Counted from the first letter of the stretch, positions 1 to 7,721 are shown. The stretch: 8,324 nucleotides of DNA from Clostridiales bacterium (GCA_012799315.1 JAAZLM010000092.1:1-8324); one strand, 5' to 3'. Numbers and translations: made by a program. Notes: generated by a model from the sequence alone, not told the origin.

Positions 1-507
1 GTCGGATTCCAAACGAATCTAAAATTCGGTGAGCAAAAGAGAATTTTCTCACTCATACCCGGACTTGAAGATGCTGAATTCATGCGATATGGTGTTATGC
101 ATCGCAATACTTTTATTAATAGTCCAACACTTTTGAATGAAGATTTTTCGCTAAAAGAACATGGGAATATCTATTTGGCGGGACAAATTTCAGGTGTTGA
201 GGGATATATGGAGTCCGCTGCTAGTGGCATAGTGGCAGGATTATCCCTAGCTAGAAAGTTATATAAGAGGCCGCCTATTACACTCCCGCAAACAACAATG
301 ATCGGTGCATTAACTAGATATATAAGTAGTTATAAAGGTGGGGATTTCCAACCGATGGGCAGTAATATGGGAATTATTCCAGCACTTAATGAGCATATAC
401 GAGATAAGCAGGTGAAGTATCAGAAACTTGCTGATAGGGCACTTGCCGATCTGCGTGAAGTGCTTAACAATGAGAAAGTAGGCGAATATAATGAAAATAA
501 TCGTTGA
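1..507 (+). CDS. trmFO: TrmFO, folate/FAD-dependent tRNA (uracil-54-C5) methyltransferase, C-terminal part (5' end outside window)
   Basis: The reading frame is open from base 1 and gives the last 168 residues of a protein usually about 435 residues long, so roughly the first 60% lies upstream. The family makes 5-methyluridine at position 54 of the tRNA T-loop, taking the carbon from methylenetetrahydrofolate and the electrons from FAD, in the cytoplasm. Visible family signatures are RYGVMHRNTFINSP, the dinucleotide-domain stretch GQISGVEGYMESAASG, and the C-terminal FQPMGSNMGIIPAL block followed by a helix with LADRALADL. This C-terminal block separates TrmFO from the related GidA/MnmG proteins. 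An ATG at 82 lies inside the conserved domain and is not the true start. The stop (505-507) lies inside plsX, so the two genes probably share a transcript and may be translationally coupled. Identity is seen directly from motifs; activity is inferred from the family. Confidence 0.95.
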   Translation, partial: VGFQTNLKFGEQKRIFSLIPGLEDAEFMRYGVMHRNTFINSPTLLNEDFSLKEHGNIYLAGQISGVEGYMESAASGIVAGLSLARKLYKRPPITLPQTTMIGALTRYISSYKGGDFQPMGSNMGIIPALNEHIRDKQVKYQKLADRALADLREVLNNEKVGEYNENNR

Positions 508-1498
508 TGCCTTTGGGGGAGACCATGCGCCTCTTTCCGTATTAGAAGGTAGTGCGATGGCGGTTAAGAAGTTAGACGTAAATCTAATCCTTGTTGGGAA
601 TGTGGAAAGACTTTGCTCAATCGCTGATGAAAATGGCATTCAGCTTGATGGCATGGAATTTGCTCAGGCTGATAGCATTATTGATGTAGAAGATGATCCA
701 AGGGATATTCTACGGGCAAAGTCGGATAGTTCGATGGCGGTCGGCTTAAAAATGCTATCGAAAGGCGAGGGCGATGCCTTTGTAAGTGCTGGTAGCACGT
801 CGGCATTGGTACTGGGAGCATCGTCAATTGTTAAGCGTATAAAAGGCATAAAAAGAGCATCGCTAGCACCGATAATTCCTACTGATACTGGTTGCTATAT
901 GTTGCTAGACGCAGGTGCAAATTCTGAATGCCGCCCGGAGATGCTTCAGCAATTCGCAATTATGGGATCATGTTACATGAGTGGCATAATGAATATCAAT
1001 AGTCCGAAAGTTGGACTTGTCAATATAGGTGCAGAACCAAATAAGGGCAGGGAGCTGGAGCTTTCAACTTATAATTTACTTGAGGAGTCGCCAATCAATT
1101 TCTACGGAAATGTTGAACCTAGGGATATTCCTTTAGGTGAATGCGATGTTGTTATCACTGACGGCTTTACTGGGAATGTTGTTCTTAAAATGACGGAAGG
1201 AATGGGAAAACTCATTTCACTGAATCTAAATCGAATTTTTAAGAAGAATTTTCTCACCAAAATCGGCGCAATATTTGTAATGAAACAGCTGAATGTATTT
1301 AAGAAGAAAATGGACTATACTGAACACGGTGGCGCAGCACTGATGGGCGTATCAAAGCCTGTTATAAAGGCACATGGCAGCTCTAATGCTAAGGCTTTTA
1401 TGAATGCAATTCGTCAAGCTCGGGACTTTAGCCAACGTGGAGTTATTGATAATATCACGCAGTCACTTGCACTTATTAACAATAAAACGGACAAGTAA
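491..1498 (+). CDS. plsX: PlsX, phosphate acyltransferase (acyl-ACP:phosphate)
   Basis: PlsX converts acyl-ACP and phosphate to acyl-phosphate, which PlsY uses to acylate glycerol-3-phosphate in the first step of phospholipid synthesis. It is a soluble enzyme that binds the membrane surface. The 335-residue length is normal for the family (about 330-345). The N-terminus carries VDAFGGDHAP at residues 5-14, with Phe where many homologues have Met. DAGAN is at residues 140-144, followed by a conserved NIGAEPNKG stretch. VITDGFTGNVVLK follows, and near the C-terminus GGAALMGVSKPVIKAHGSS, a typical PlsX ending. The ATG at 491 has a modest Shine-Dalgarno (AGTAGGCGA, about 478-485) and gives the expected N-terminus, which fixes the 17-base overlap with trmFO. 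In many relatives acpP or fab genes follow; here rnc follows after 39 bases. Confidence 0.96.
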   Translation: MKIIVDAFGGDHAPLSVLEGSAMAVKKLDVNLILVGNVERLCSIADENGIQLDGMEFAQADSIIDVEDDPRDILRAKSDSSMAVGLKMLSKGEGDAFVSAGSTSALVLGASSIVKRIKGIKRASLAPIIPTDTGCYMLLDAGANSECRPEMLQQFAIMGSCYMSGIMNINSPKVGLVNIGAEPNKGRELELSTYNLLEESPINFYGNVEPRDIPLGECDVVITDGFTGNVVLKMTEGMGKLISLNLNRIFKKNFLTKIGAIFVMKQLNVFKKKMDYTEHGGAALMGVSKPVIKAHGSSNAKAFMNAIRQARDFSQRGVIDNITQSLALINNKTDK

Positions 1499-1522
1499 TA
1501 ACCTCACTCAATTAGAAAGTTT

Positions 1523-1530
1523 GGGAGGAA
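1523..1530 (+). promoter_or_regulatory. Ribosome binding site of rnc
   Basis: GGGAGGAA lies 7 bases before the ATG at 1538 and is one of the strongest Shine-Dalgarno sequences in the window. It sits in the 39-base gap after plsX and supports this ATG as the rnc start. No promoter-like or terminator-like sequence is evident in the gap, so rnc is probably co-transcribed with plsX. Confidence 0.85.
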
Positions 1531-1537
1531 TCAGAAA

Positions 1538-2218
1538 ATGCCAAACCTCGAAGAAACAATTGGATATCAATTTAATGATAATAAGCTATTAGAACAGGCG
1601 CTTTCTCATTCGTCTTATGCGAACGAAAGTAAAGAAACAAGATCCAGTAATGAGCGACTTGAATTTCTTGGCGACTCTGTGCTGTCTTTGGTAGTATCGC
1701 AATATATTTTTGAGCATTTTCGTAAGCTTCCTGAAGGGGAGCTTACGAAAATGCGTGCTTCTTTAGTGTGCGAAAAAGCACTGCACAAATTTGCTGTACA
1801 AATTAATCTAGGTGCGCATATGTTGCTTGGTAAAGGTGAAGAAAATACCGGCGGTAGGGAAAGGGTGTCAATCCTAGCAGATGCTTTTGAAGCATTGATA
1901 GCGGCTATTTTCATAGATGGTGGTATGAATGCTGCGAGGGATTTTATCCATGAGGTAGTGCTTAGCAAGGAAAATTTGAATAAGGTGCAGGATTCTAGGG
2001 ATTACAAAACAATTTTGCAGGAAATTGTACAAAAGAATCCTGAGGAACGTGTAGAGTATAAATTAATTAGTCAGACTGGTCCCGATCATAATAAGCTCTT
2101 TAGTGTTGGAGTGTTTTTAAATTCCAATATCATCGGTAGTGGGAAAGGAAGAAGCAAGAAGCAAGCTGAACAAATGGCAGCTAAAGAAGCAATTGCTTTA
2201 ATGGGATATGAAACATAG
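1538..2218 (+). CDS. rnc: Ribonuclease III
   Basis: RNase III cuts double-stranded RNA in a magnesium-dependent reaction, processing rRNA precursors and some mRNAs as a homodimer in the cytoplasm. The 226-residue protein has the usual two-domain plan. The endonuclease domain (about 1-150) carries the signature NERLEFLGDS at 38-47. The four expected acidic metal ligands are all present: E42 and D46 in the signature, and D115 and E118 in LADAFEA. LPEGELTKMRASLV follows at 64-77. A C-terminal double-stranded-RNA-binding domain covers about 153-222, ending in the basic patch GKGRSKKQAEQMAAKEA. It should therefore be catalytically active. The gene overlaps the next by 11 bases. Unusually, codons 59-73 contain a long, almost perfect inverted repeat (listed separately), which would make the rnc message itself a possible target of the enzyme. 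Confidence 0.97.
   Translation: MPNLEETIGYQFNDNKLLEQALSHSSYANESKETRSSNERLEFLGDSVLSLVVSQYIFEHFRKLPEGELTKMRASLVCEKALHKFAVQINLGAHMLLGKGEENTGGRERVSILADAFEALIAAIFIDGGMNAARDFIHEVVLSKENLNKVQDSRDYKTILQEIVQKNPEERVEYKLISQTGPDHNKLFSVGVFLNSNIIGSGKGRSKKQAEQMAAKEAIALMGYET
1714..1754 (+). repeat. Long near-perfect inverted repeat (RNA hairpin) inside rnc
   Basis: The left arm 1714-1731 (GCATTTTCGTAAGCTTCC) is complementary to the right arm 1737-1754 (GGGAGCTTACGAAAATGC) over 18 positions: 17 Watson-Crick pairs and one G-U pair (1729 with 1739). The loop is five bases (TGAAG), or three (GAA) if U1732-G1736 also pairs. It covers codons 59-73, including the conserved LPEGELTKMR stretch, and the frame continues unbroken through it. 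No run of T follows the right arm, so it does not look like an intrinsic terminator. The pairing is seen directly; formation in RNA and any function are inference. Confidence 0.9.
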
Positions 2219-3206
2219 TAATATTTCGATCTTTATACCGCATATGGGGTGCCCGCATTTATGCAGTTTTTGCAATCAAAACATCATATCCGGATCTAGC
2301 TTGGCTCCAACTATACCGCAGGTGAAAACAATTCTTGATGAATCACTCAACACATTGGGTGAACGTGCGAGAAATGCGCAAATTGCCTTTTTCGGAGGGA
2401 GTTTTACTGCAATACCTCGTGATTATATGATAGAACTGCTAAGCGCAGCACAGCCCTATATTGGTGATGACGGTTTTGGCGGGATAAGAATTTCTACCCG
2501 TCCAGACTGCATTGATGAGGAGATTTTAACACTACTTAAAAACAGCAATGTCACCGCTATTGAGATTGGGATTCAAAGCATGGATGATGATGTTCTCCTA
2601 CTCAACGATAGGGGACATACGGGCTCCGACGTTGTGAATGCAGCGCATCTAATTAGCTCATTCGGGCTCGAACTTGGCGCACAGATGATGATCGGTCTAT
2701 ATGCGGACAACGAACACACTATCCGCCATACTGCGAGCGAAATTGTAAGACTGGGATTCGATACGGTGCGGATCTATCCGGTCGCAGTGCTAAAGGGCAC
2801 AAAACTAGCAATGCTCTATAATAATGGTCAATTCATTCCGCCTACAATAGAAGCAGCTGTTGACATTTGTGCAGATTTAATAGTGTACTTTACTAATAAG
2901 AATATAGATATTATACGTGTCGGACTCCACGCTTCGGATGTGGTGGAGAAGGATTTCATAGCTGGAATATATCATCCTGCCTTTCGTGAATTGTGCGAAA
3001 GTAAGATTTATTACCGAATTATTGATAGCGAAATCAATAGCAAGGCGGGGAATTATACGGTGCAGGCGAATAGCCGTGAAATTAGCAAGGTGATAGGACA
3101 AAACAAAAGTAACGTGCGAAACTTTTCAGCACAGGGAATCAATTTGAAAATAAAATCGAACGATAGTCTAGGTAAATATCAAGTAGTTATTTTAAAGGAA
3201 GTGTGA
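2208..3206 (+). CDS. Elp3-like radical SAM protein without acetyltransferase domain
   Basis: This 332-residue protein is a radical SAM enzyme. It has the iron-sulfur cluster motif CPHLCSFC (Cys15, Cys19, Cys22; CX3CX2C), a glycine-rich SAM-contact motif FFGGSFT at 61-67, and GIQSMDD at 121-127. The GGSFT and GIQSMDD motifs, with VGLHASD and YHPAFRELCESKIYY further on, match the Elp3 radical SAM region and its C-terminal extension (COG1243-like). True Elp3 is much longer and ends in a GNAT acetyltransferase domain, which is absent here, so the tRNA wobble-uridine reaction of Elp3 should not be assumed and the substrate is unknown. The start ATG lacks a clear Shine-Dalgarno but lies 11 bases inside rnc and gives the N-terminus MKHSNISIFIPHMGCPH, which fits the family; termination-coupled reinitiation is likely. 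It lies 4 bases before smc. Class assignment is firm, function is not. Confidence 0.88.
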   Translation: MKHSNISIFIPHMGCPHLCSFCNQNIISGSSLAPTIPQVKTILDESLNTLGERARNAQIAFFGGSFTAIPRDYMIELLSAAQPYIGDDGFGGIRISTRPDCIDEEILTLLKNSNVTAIEIGIQSMDDDVLLLNDRGHTGSDVVNAAHLISSFGLELGAQMMIGLYADNEHTIRHTASEIVRLGFDTVRIYPVAVLKGTKLAMLYNNGQFIPPTIEAAVDICADLIVYFTNKNIDIIRVGLHASDVVEKDFIAGIYHPAFRELCESKIYYRIIDSEINSKAGNYTVQANSREISKVIGQNKSNVRNFSAQGINLKIKSNDSLGKYQVVILKEV

Positions 3207-3213
3207 GCAATTG
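3195..3213 (+). promoter_or_regulatory. Ribosome binding site and TTG start of smc
   Basis: AAGGAAGTG at 3195-3203 precedes TTG at 3211 by about 7 bases. The TTG gives the N-terminus MQLKSIELHGFKSFPDK, which matches the first beta strand of SMC heads. The next in-frame ATG codes for residue 56, after the Walker A motif, so it cannot be the start. The site overlaps the end and stop codon of the radical SAM gene, which points to coupled translation. Confidence 0.85.
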
Positions 3214-6200
3214 CAATTAAAATCTATTGAACTCCATGGATTTAAATCCTTCCCCGATAAGATAAAAATTGAATTTGATAAAGGCTTAACTGCGGTTGTA
3301 GGGCCGAATGGTAGCGGGAAAAGCAATATAAGTGATGCGGTTAAATGGGTTCTAGGTGAGCAATCTACTAAAGAGATGCGTGGGCAAAAGATGGACGATG
3401 TCATCTTCTCTGGCACGCAAACTAGGAAAGCAATGGGATTCGCACAGGTAACTTTAAATATAGATAATTTTAGACGGATCCTCCCGTACGACATGGATGA
3501 AGTATCAATTACAAGGAAGTTATATAAAAGCGGCGATAGTGAATATCTGATAAACAACTCCAATGTACGGCTGAAGGATGTGCGTGAACTCTTTATGGAT
3601 ACGGGACTTGGGAGGGATGGTTATTCCATTATCGGACAAGGCCGAATTGCCGAGATCATCAATTCTAAGAGTTCAGGCAGGAGGGAGATTTTCGAAGAAG
3701 CTGCTGGAATTTCAAGATTCAGATATAAAAAGGAGGATGCCGAGCGCAGATTATCTTCAGCGGAGGACAACATTTTAAGGCTCAAGGACATTATAACCGA
3801 GCTTGAAGAGCGTGTCGGCCCATTGAAAAGGCAGTCGGAAAAGGCGCATGAATTCATTAAGCTAAGCGAAATAATGAAGTCGCTAGATGTTTCAATTAGT
3901 GTGCGCCGCCTTGATGAGATACGTGACTTACTAACTGAAATTGAGGAGAAAATTCTATTTAATGAGGGGCATTATCAGCAATTAGATGAAGATGTGCAAA
4001 GATGCGAAGAGGAATCGCAAGAAATCTTTGCACTTATCCAAGGGTGCGCATTACAAATTGAAAATATCCGAGAGCAAACTGCCTCAAAGGAACGGGAGAA
4101 GTCGAATGCTGCATCGGATATAGCAGTTCTTAAGAACGATATTGAACACCATAGAACGAATGCAAATCGCATCAACGAACAAATCAAAAACATTAAATCC
4201 TCTTTTACCGAAGATGAAAAGCAAATTGAAGATAAAAAATCCCAAGTTGCAGAATTAGAATACGAATATTCAAGATTAGAAGATCAGTACCGTGAGCTCA
4301 GTGATCAACTAGAAAATCTTTCCACTAAGGGCGATAGTTTTGAGCAAGAGTATCAAGAAATGAATGCTGAACTGAACCAGCTTTTCATGCGTCAGTCGGA
4401 AAACAACATTTCAATATCAACATCTAAGGACAACATAAATTCTTCGGCGCAAAGACATTCAGAAATTGCCTTACAGCTTTCGCAATATAAGGACGATCTG
4501 CACTCCCTAAAAGAAGAGAAAGCTAATCTTGATGAGGCGATTTCCAACATAAAGGCAAACTTAATAGAAAAGCAGAATAAACTGAGCGGTTATAGTAATC
4601 TGCTAGCAAATAAGCAAGAGAAGCTTGCTAGATTAAAGAGCGAATACGACAAGAAAGCACTCGATATTGGGACGCTGGAGAATCGAATTCAGGTGCTTGG
4701 CGATGTCGAAGAAAATATGGAAGGCTATTATCATAGCGTTAAGACAGTGATGAGAGCATCTAAAACGGGTAGGCTCAGCGGTCTTCATGGCACTGTTGGG
4801 CAGCTAATTACCACGGAACCAAAGTATAATATAGCAATAGAAATTGCCCTCGGTGGAGCAATGCAGAGCATTGTCGTAGATAACGAAGAAATTGCTAAGC
4901 GCTGCATATACTTCCTCAGGGAAAAGAATTCAGGTAGGGCGACTTTCCTGCCAATCACATCTGTAAAGGGGAGAGCCATTACAGATGTAAACTTAGCCGA
5001 TGTTGATGGTTTTTGCGGTTATGCGCATGAACTCGTATCCTACAATAGCAAATACGACGGCATTATAAAATCTTTGCTGGGTAGGATAGTTGTTATGGAA
5101 GATATTGATACGGCAACGCAATTAGCGAAAAGGCATTCCTACAAATTTAGGATTGTAACGCTCGACGGTCAAGTAATCAATGCTGGCGGATCGTTCACTG
5201 GCGGAAGTACTGGAAAAAGTGCCGGTATGCTAAGCAGGAAGCATGAACTATCCGAATCAAAGGATAGGTTAGCTAAGCTAAAATCTTCACTTAATTCTGT
5301 AAAATCCGCTTATGATGAAGTTTTGGCGGAGGTTGACAAATTAATCATAGAAACGCAGGGCGCTCAAGAAGATTTAAACGATATTAAGCAAGATAGAATT
5401 AGGTTCGAGGGTGAGGCTAATCGCATTGACGCTTTACTTTTGCGTGGTGAAGATAGCATATCTAAGATGGAGATAGAACTTTCCTCCATTGAAAATAAGC
5501 AAAAAGAAACACATAATATTATCGAGGAAAAGCAAGATGAACTTGTCAAGATAGCAAATAGGATAAAAGAACTTGAGGGTGAAATTACTGCATCGTCAGG
5601 TAGGAAAACCGATATAATCAGTGAGAAAGAACAGCTATCAAGCAAGATTTCCGATCTAAGGATTAGGCAAATTGAAACTAATAAGGACATAGAATCTATT
5701 AAGCAGCAGATCAACGTTATTGAAGAGCGGAAGATGTCGCTAACCGACAGTGATAAGCAATTACTTAATGAATTGGAAGCGATTGATGAATTATGTGCCG
5801 ATAAACAGGAAGAGATTAGGCGTAAAGAAGAATTCATCAAAGAAGCGGAACACGATATAAGCGCCTTCACTCTAGAGATTACATCTATTCAAGAAAAAAG
5901 ACTTGAATACGAGAAGAAATCAACGGAAATCAATGCCACACAAAAGCAAACAATAGAGCATAGAGAAAAATTCTCAAGAGATATCGCTATGCTAGGGGAA
6001 AGAAAAATATCGATACAAAAGGATTACGATAATATTATCTCCGCCCTATGGGAACAATATCAGCTAACAAGGACAGAGGCGGTGCAAATAGCGTCCCCAA
6101 TTGAAGACATGATAGTTGCTAAAGCAGAGCACAGCGAATTGCGTGGTAAAATTAAAGCGCTGGGCAATGTCAATGTAGCCGCTATCGAGGAGTATAAAGA

Positions 6201-6774
6201 GGTTAGTGAGCGATATGAATTCCTATCGAGCCAATTGGCAGATGTAGAAAATGCAAAGGAAGAGTTAGAGAAATTAATTCATGAGCTGACAACTAATATA
6301 TGTGAAACTTTTTCAGATAGCTTCGAGAAGATAAATAATAATTTTAAGAAGATTTTTGTAGAACTTTTCGATGGTGGATCGGGCGAGCTTTCTCTCAGTG
6401 ATCCGAGCAATATTCTTGAATCGGGCATTGAAATAAATGTTTCCCCACCGGGTAAAATCATCAAGAATCTATCGTCTTTATCAGGTGGCGAACAGGCACT
6501 AGTTGCCATAGCAATTTACTTCTCAATCCTTAAATATCGCCCATCTCCATTCTGTGTGCTGGACGAGATTGAAGCGGCATTAGACGATGTTAATGTTATA
6601 AAATACGCTACATTCCTGAGGAGTTTCACCGACAACACTCAATTCATCCTCATCACACATAGGAGGGGCACCATGGAAGAGGCAGATATCCTCTACGGTG
6701 TTACAATGCAGGAAAAAGGTGTTTCCAAGTTGCTGCAAATGCAGTCGGGCGATACCTTGCCAGGATTGAGCTAG
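3211..6774 (+). CDS. smc: Chromosome partition / condensin ATPase SMC
   Basis: SMC is the ATPase core of bacterial condensin. As a dimer with ScpA and ScpB it extrudes DNA loops and aligns chromosome arms behind the origin. At 1187 residues it has the length of the Bacillus protein. The N-terminal head has Walker A GPNGSGKS at 31-38, an arginine in the expected finger position (R57 in KEMRGQK) and the Q-loop GQG at 142-144. A charged coiled-coil arm runs from about 165 to 500. The hinge covers about 520-675, from LHGTVGQL (525 on) to GGSFTGGST (659-667). The returning coiled coil runs to about 1020. The C-terminal head has the ABC signature LSGGEQ at 1090-1095 and Walker B FCVLDEIEAALD with D1118 and E1119. 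All catalytic elements are present, so it should be functional. scpA and scpB are not in the window. Pairing with ftsY downstream is common in Firmicutes. Confidence 0.98.
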   Translation: MQLKSIELHGFKSFPDKIKIEFDKGLTAVVGPNGSGKSNISDAVKWVLGEQSTKEMRGQKMDDVIFSGTQTRKAMGFAQVTLNIDNFRRILPYDMDEVSITRKLYKSGDSEYLINNSNVRLKDVRELFMDTGLGRDGYSIIGQGRIAEIINSKSSGRREIFEEAAGISRFRYKKEDAERRLSSAEDNILRLKDIITELEERVGPLKRQSEKAHEFIKLSEIMKSLDVSISVRRLDEIRDLLTEIEEKILFNEGHYQQLDEDVQRCEEESQEIFALIQGCALQIENIREQTASKEREKSNAASDIAVLKNDIEHHRTNANRINEQIKNIKSSFTEDEKQIEDKKSQVAELEYEYSRLEDQYRELSDQLENLSTKGDSFEQEYQEMNAELNQLFMRQSENNISISTSKDNINSSAQRHSEIALQLSQYKDDLHSLKEEKANLDEAISNIKANLIEKQNKLSGYSNLLANKQEKLARLKSEYDKKALDIGTLENRIQVLGDVEENMEGYYHSVKTVMRASKTGRLSGLHGTVGQLITTEPKYNIAIEIALGGAMQSIVVDNEEIAKRCIYFLREKNSGRATFLPITSVKGRAITDVNLADVDGFCGYAHELVSYNSKYDGIIKSLLGRIVVMEDIDTATQLAKRHSYKFRIVTLDGQVINAGGSFTGGSTGKSAGMLSRKHELSESKDRLAKLKSSLNSVKSAYDEVLAEVDKLIIETQGAQEDLNDIKQDRIRFEGEANRIDALLLRGEDSISKMEIELSSIENKQKETHNIIEEKQDELVKIANRIKELEGEITASSGRKTDIISEKEQLSSKISDLRIRQIETNKDIESIKQQINVIEERKMSLTDSDKQLLNELEAIDELCADKQEEIRRKEEFIKEAEHDISAFTLEITSIQEKRLEYEKKSTEINATQKQTIEHREKFSRDIAMLGERKISIQKDYDNIISALWEQYQLTRTEAVQIASPIEDMIVAKAEHSELRGKIKALGNVNVAAIEEYKEVSERYEFLSSQLADVENAKEELEKLIHELTTNICETFSDSFEKINNNFKKIFVELFDGGSGELSLSDPSNILESGIEINVSPPGKIIKNLSSLSGGEQALVAIAIYFSILKYRPSPFCVLDEIEAALDDVNVIKYATFLRSFTDNTQFILITHRRGTMEEADILYGVTMQEKGVSKLLQMQSGDTLPGLS

Positions 6775-6791
6775 AAGATACATAAGCAATA

Positions 6792-6810
6792 GGAAGGGGA
6801 AATCATTTTG
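6792..6810 (+). promoter_or_regulatory. Ribosome binding site and TTG start of ftsY
   Basis: GGAAGGGGA at 6792-6800 precedes TTG at 6808 by 7 bases, in the 33-base gap after smc. The first in-frame ATG (6859, codon 18) has no Shine-Dalgarno and would remove the basic amphipathic N-terminus, so TTG is preferred. Confidence 0.82.
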
Positions 6811-7713
6811 GGCATATTTAATAAGATAAAGAAAGGCATTCTCAAAACTAAAGATTCTATGATGGGCCAGGTTGAGCATCTAATAAATTCCTTTACAAAA
6901 ATTGACGAGGATTTTTTCGAACAACTTGAAGAAACATTAATCATGTCCGATATCGGAGTAGTGACATCGCAGGATATTTGTGATGAACTGCGAAAGAAAG
7001 TTAAATCGAAAGGAATAAAAGACGGTGCCGAAATTAAAGTCATGCTAAAATCCATCCTTATTGATATGCTTGGCGAAACACCTGAAATGCATCTAAGCAC
7101 GAAGCCTAGCATTATTTTAGTAATCGGTGTAAATGGGGCGGGCAAAACAACTACAATAGGCAAGATGGCATATAATGTTGTCAACGACGGCAAGAAGGTT
7201 CTTGTTGCGGCGGCGGATACTTTCCGAGCGGCGGCAATTGAGCAGCTTGAAGTATGGTGTGATCGTGCCGGTGCTGGAATTGTAAAGCAGCATGAAGGTG
7301 CAGATCCCGCCGCAGTGGTATTCGATACCCTCAATGCTGCAAAATCGAGGGGGAGCGATATCGTTATTTGCGATACCGCTGGTAGACTGCACAATAAAAA
7401 GAACCTCATGGATGAGCTTGCGAAAATTAACCGCATTATAACAAATAACTTTGGAGATTCAGACCTTGAAACATTGCTTGTGCTAGATGCGACAACAGGG
7501 CAGAATGCCGTCAACCAAGCAAAGCAATTTAAAGAAGTGACTAATATTACCGGCATTGTTTTAACAAAGCTTGACGGAACTGCAAAAGGCGGAATAATAC
7601 TCTCCATCAAGAACGAATTAGATATTCCCGTGAAGTTTGTCGGTGTAGGTGAGAAAATCGATGATCTACAACCATTTTCGGCAAGTGATTTTGTAGATGC
7701 ACTGTTCGAATAA
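6808..7713 (+). CDS. ftsY: Signal recognition particle receptor FtsY (NG domain form)
   Basis: FtsY is the SRP receptor GTPase. It binds Ffh on ribosome-nascent chain complexes and delivers membrane proteins to the Sec translocon. The 301-residue protein is an NG core without the long acidic A domain of E. coli FtsY, a common form in Firmicutes. It opens with a short basic stretch GIFNKIKKGILKTKDSM, a likely membrane-binding amphipathic helix. The N domain covers about 20-95. G-domain motifs are G1 GVNGAGKTT (107-115), DTFRAAA (137 on), G3 DTAGR (189-193), G4 TKLD (253-256) and the closing GVGEKIDDLQPFSASDFVDALF. These last residues, with DTFRAAAIEQLEVW, favour FtsY over its paralogue Ffh, which would also carry a methionine-rich M domain. 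ffh, often next in this operon type, is not present downstream within the window. A short inverted repeat spans the stop codon. Confidence 0.97.
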   Translation: MGIFNKIKKGILKTKDSMMGQVEHLINSFTKIDEDFFEQLEETLIMSDIGVVTSQDICDELRKKVKSKGIKDGAEIKVMLKSILIDMLGETPEMHLSTKPSIILVIGVNGAGKTTTIGKMAYNVVNDGKKVLVAAADTFRAAAIEQLEVWCDRAGAGIVKQHEGADPAAVVFDTLNAAKSRGSDIVICDTAGRLHNKKNLMDELAKINRIITNNFGDSDLETLLVLDATTGQNAVNQAKQFKEVTNITGIVLTKLDGTAKGGIILSIKNELDIPVKFVGVGEKIDDLQPFSASDFVDALFE

Positions 7714-7721
7714 CGTATTCG
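7707..7721 (+). repeat. Short perfect inverted repeat at the ftsY stop codon
   Basis: CGAATA (7707-7712) and TATTCG (7716-7721) are perfectly complementary around a three-base loop (ACG). The structure includes the ftsY TAA stop (7711-7713). The following bases (GCACCTCAAAATCC) are not a T-run and the T-rich stretch begins about 20 bases later, so a classical intrinsic terminator is not supported. The pairing is seen; a role in transcript end protection is only a possibility. Confidence 0.4.

Noticed and set aside
2151..2164. Tandem GAAGCAA repeat near the 3' end of rnc
   Set aside because: It encodes part of the normal basic SKKQAEQ segment of the RNA-binding domain; two copies in purine-rich coding DNA need no special explanation.
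2860..2889. Perfect -35 TTGACA (2860-2865) with a weak -10 TGTACT 18 bases on, inside the radical SAM gene, as a possible internal smc promoter
   Set aside because: The -10 matches only four of six bases, the spacer is on the long side, and it lies over 300 bases before smc within a coding sequence. Single hexamers of this kind occur by chance in AT-rich DNA.
5364..5870. A 168-codon open frame on the minus strand inside smc
   Set aside because: It is the reverse reading of the coiled-coil codons (Glu, Lys, Asp, Ile), which gives a Ser/Leu/Ile-rich pseudo-membrane sequence. It is a shadow of smc.
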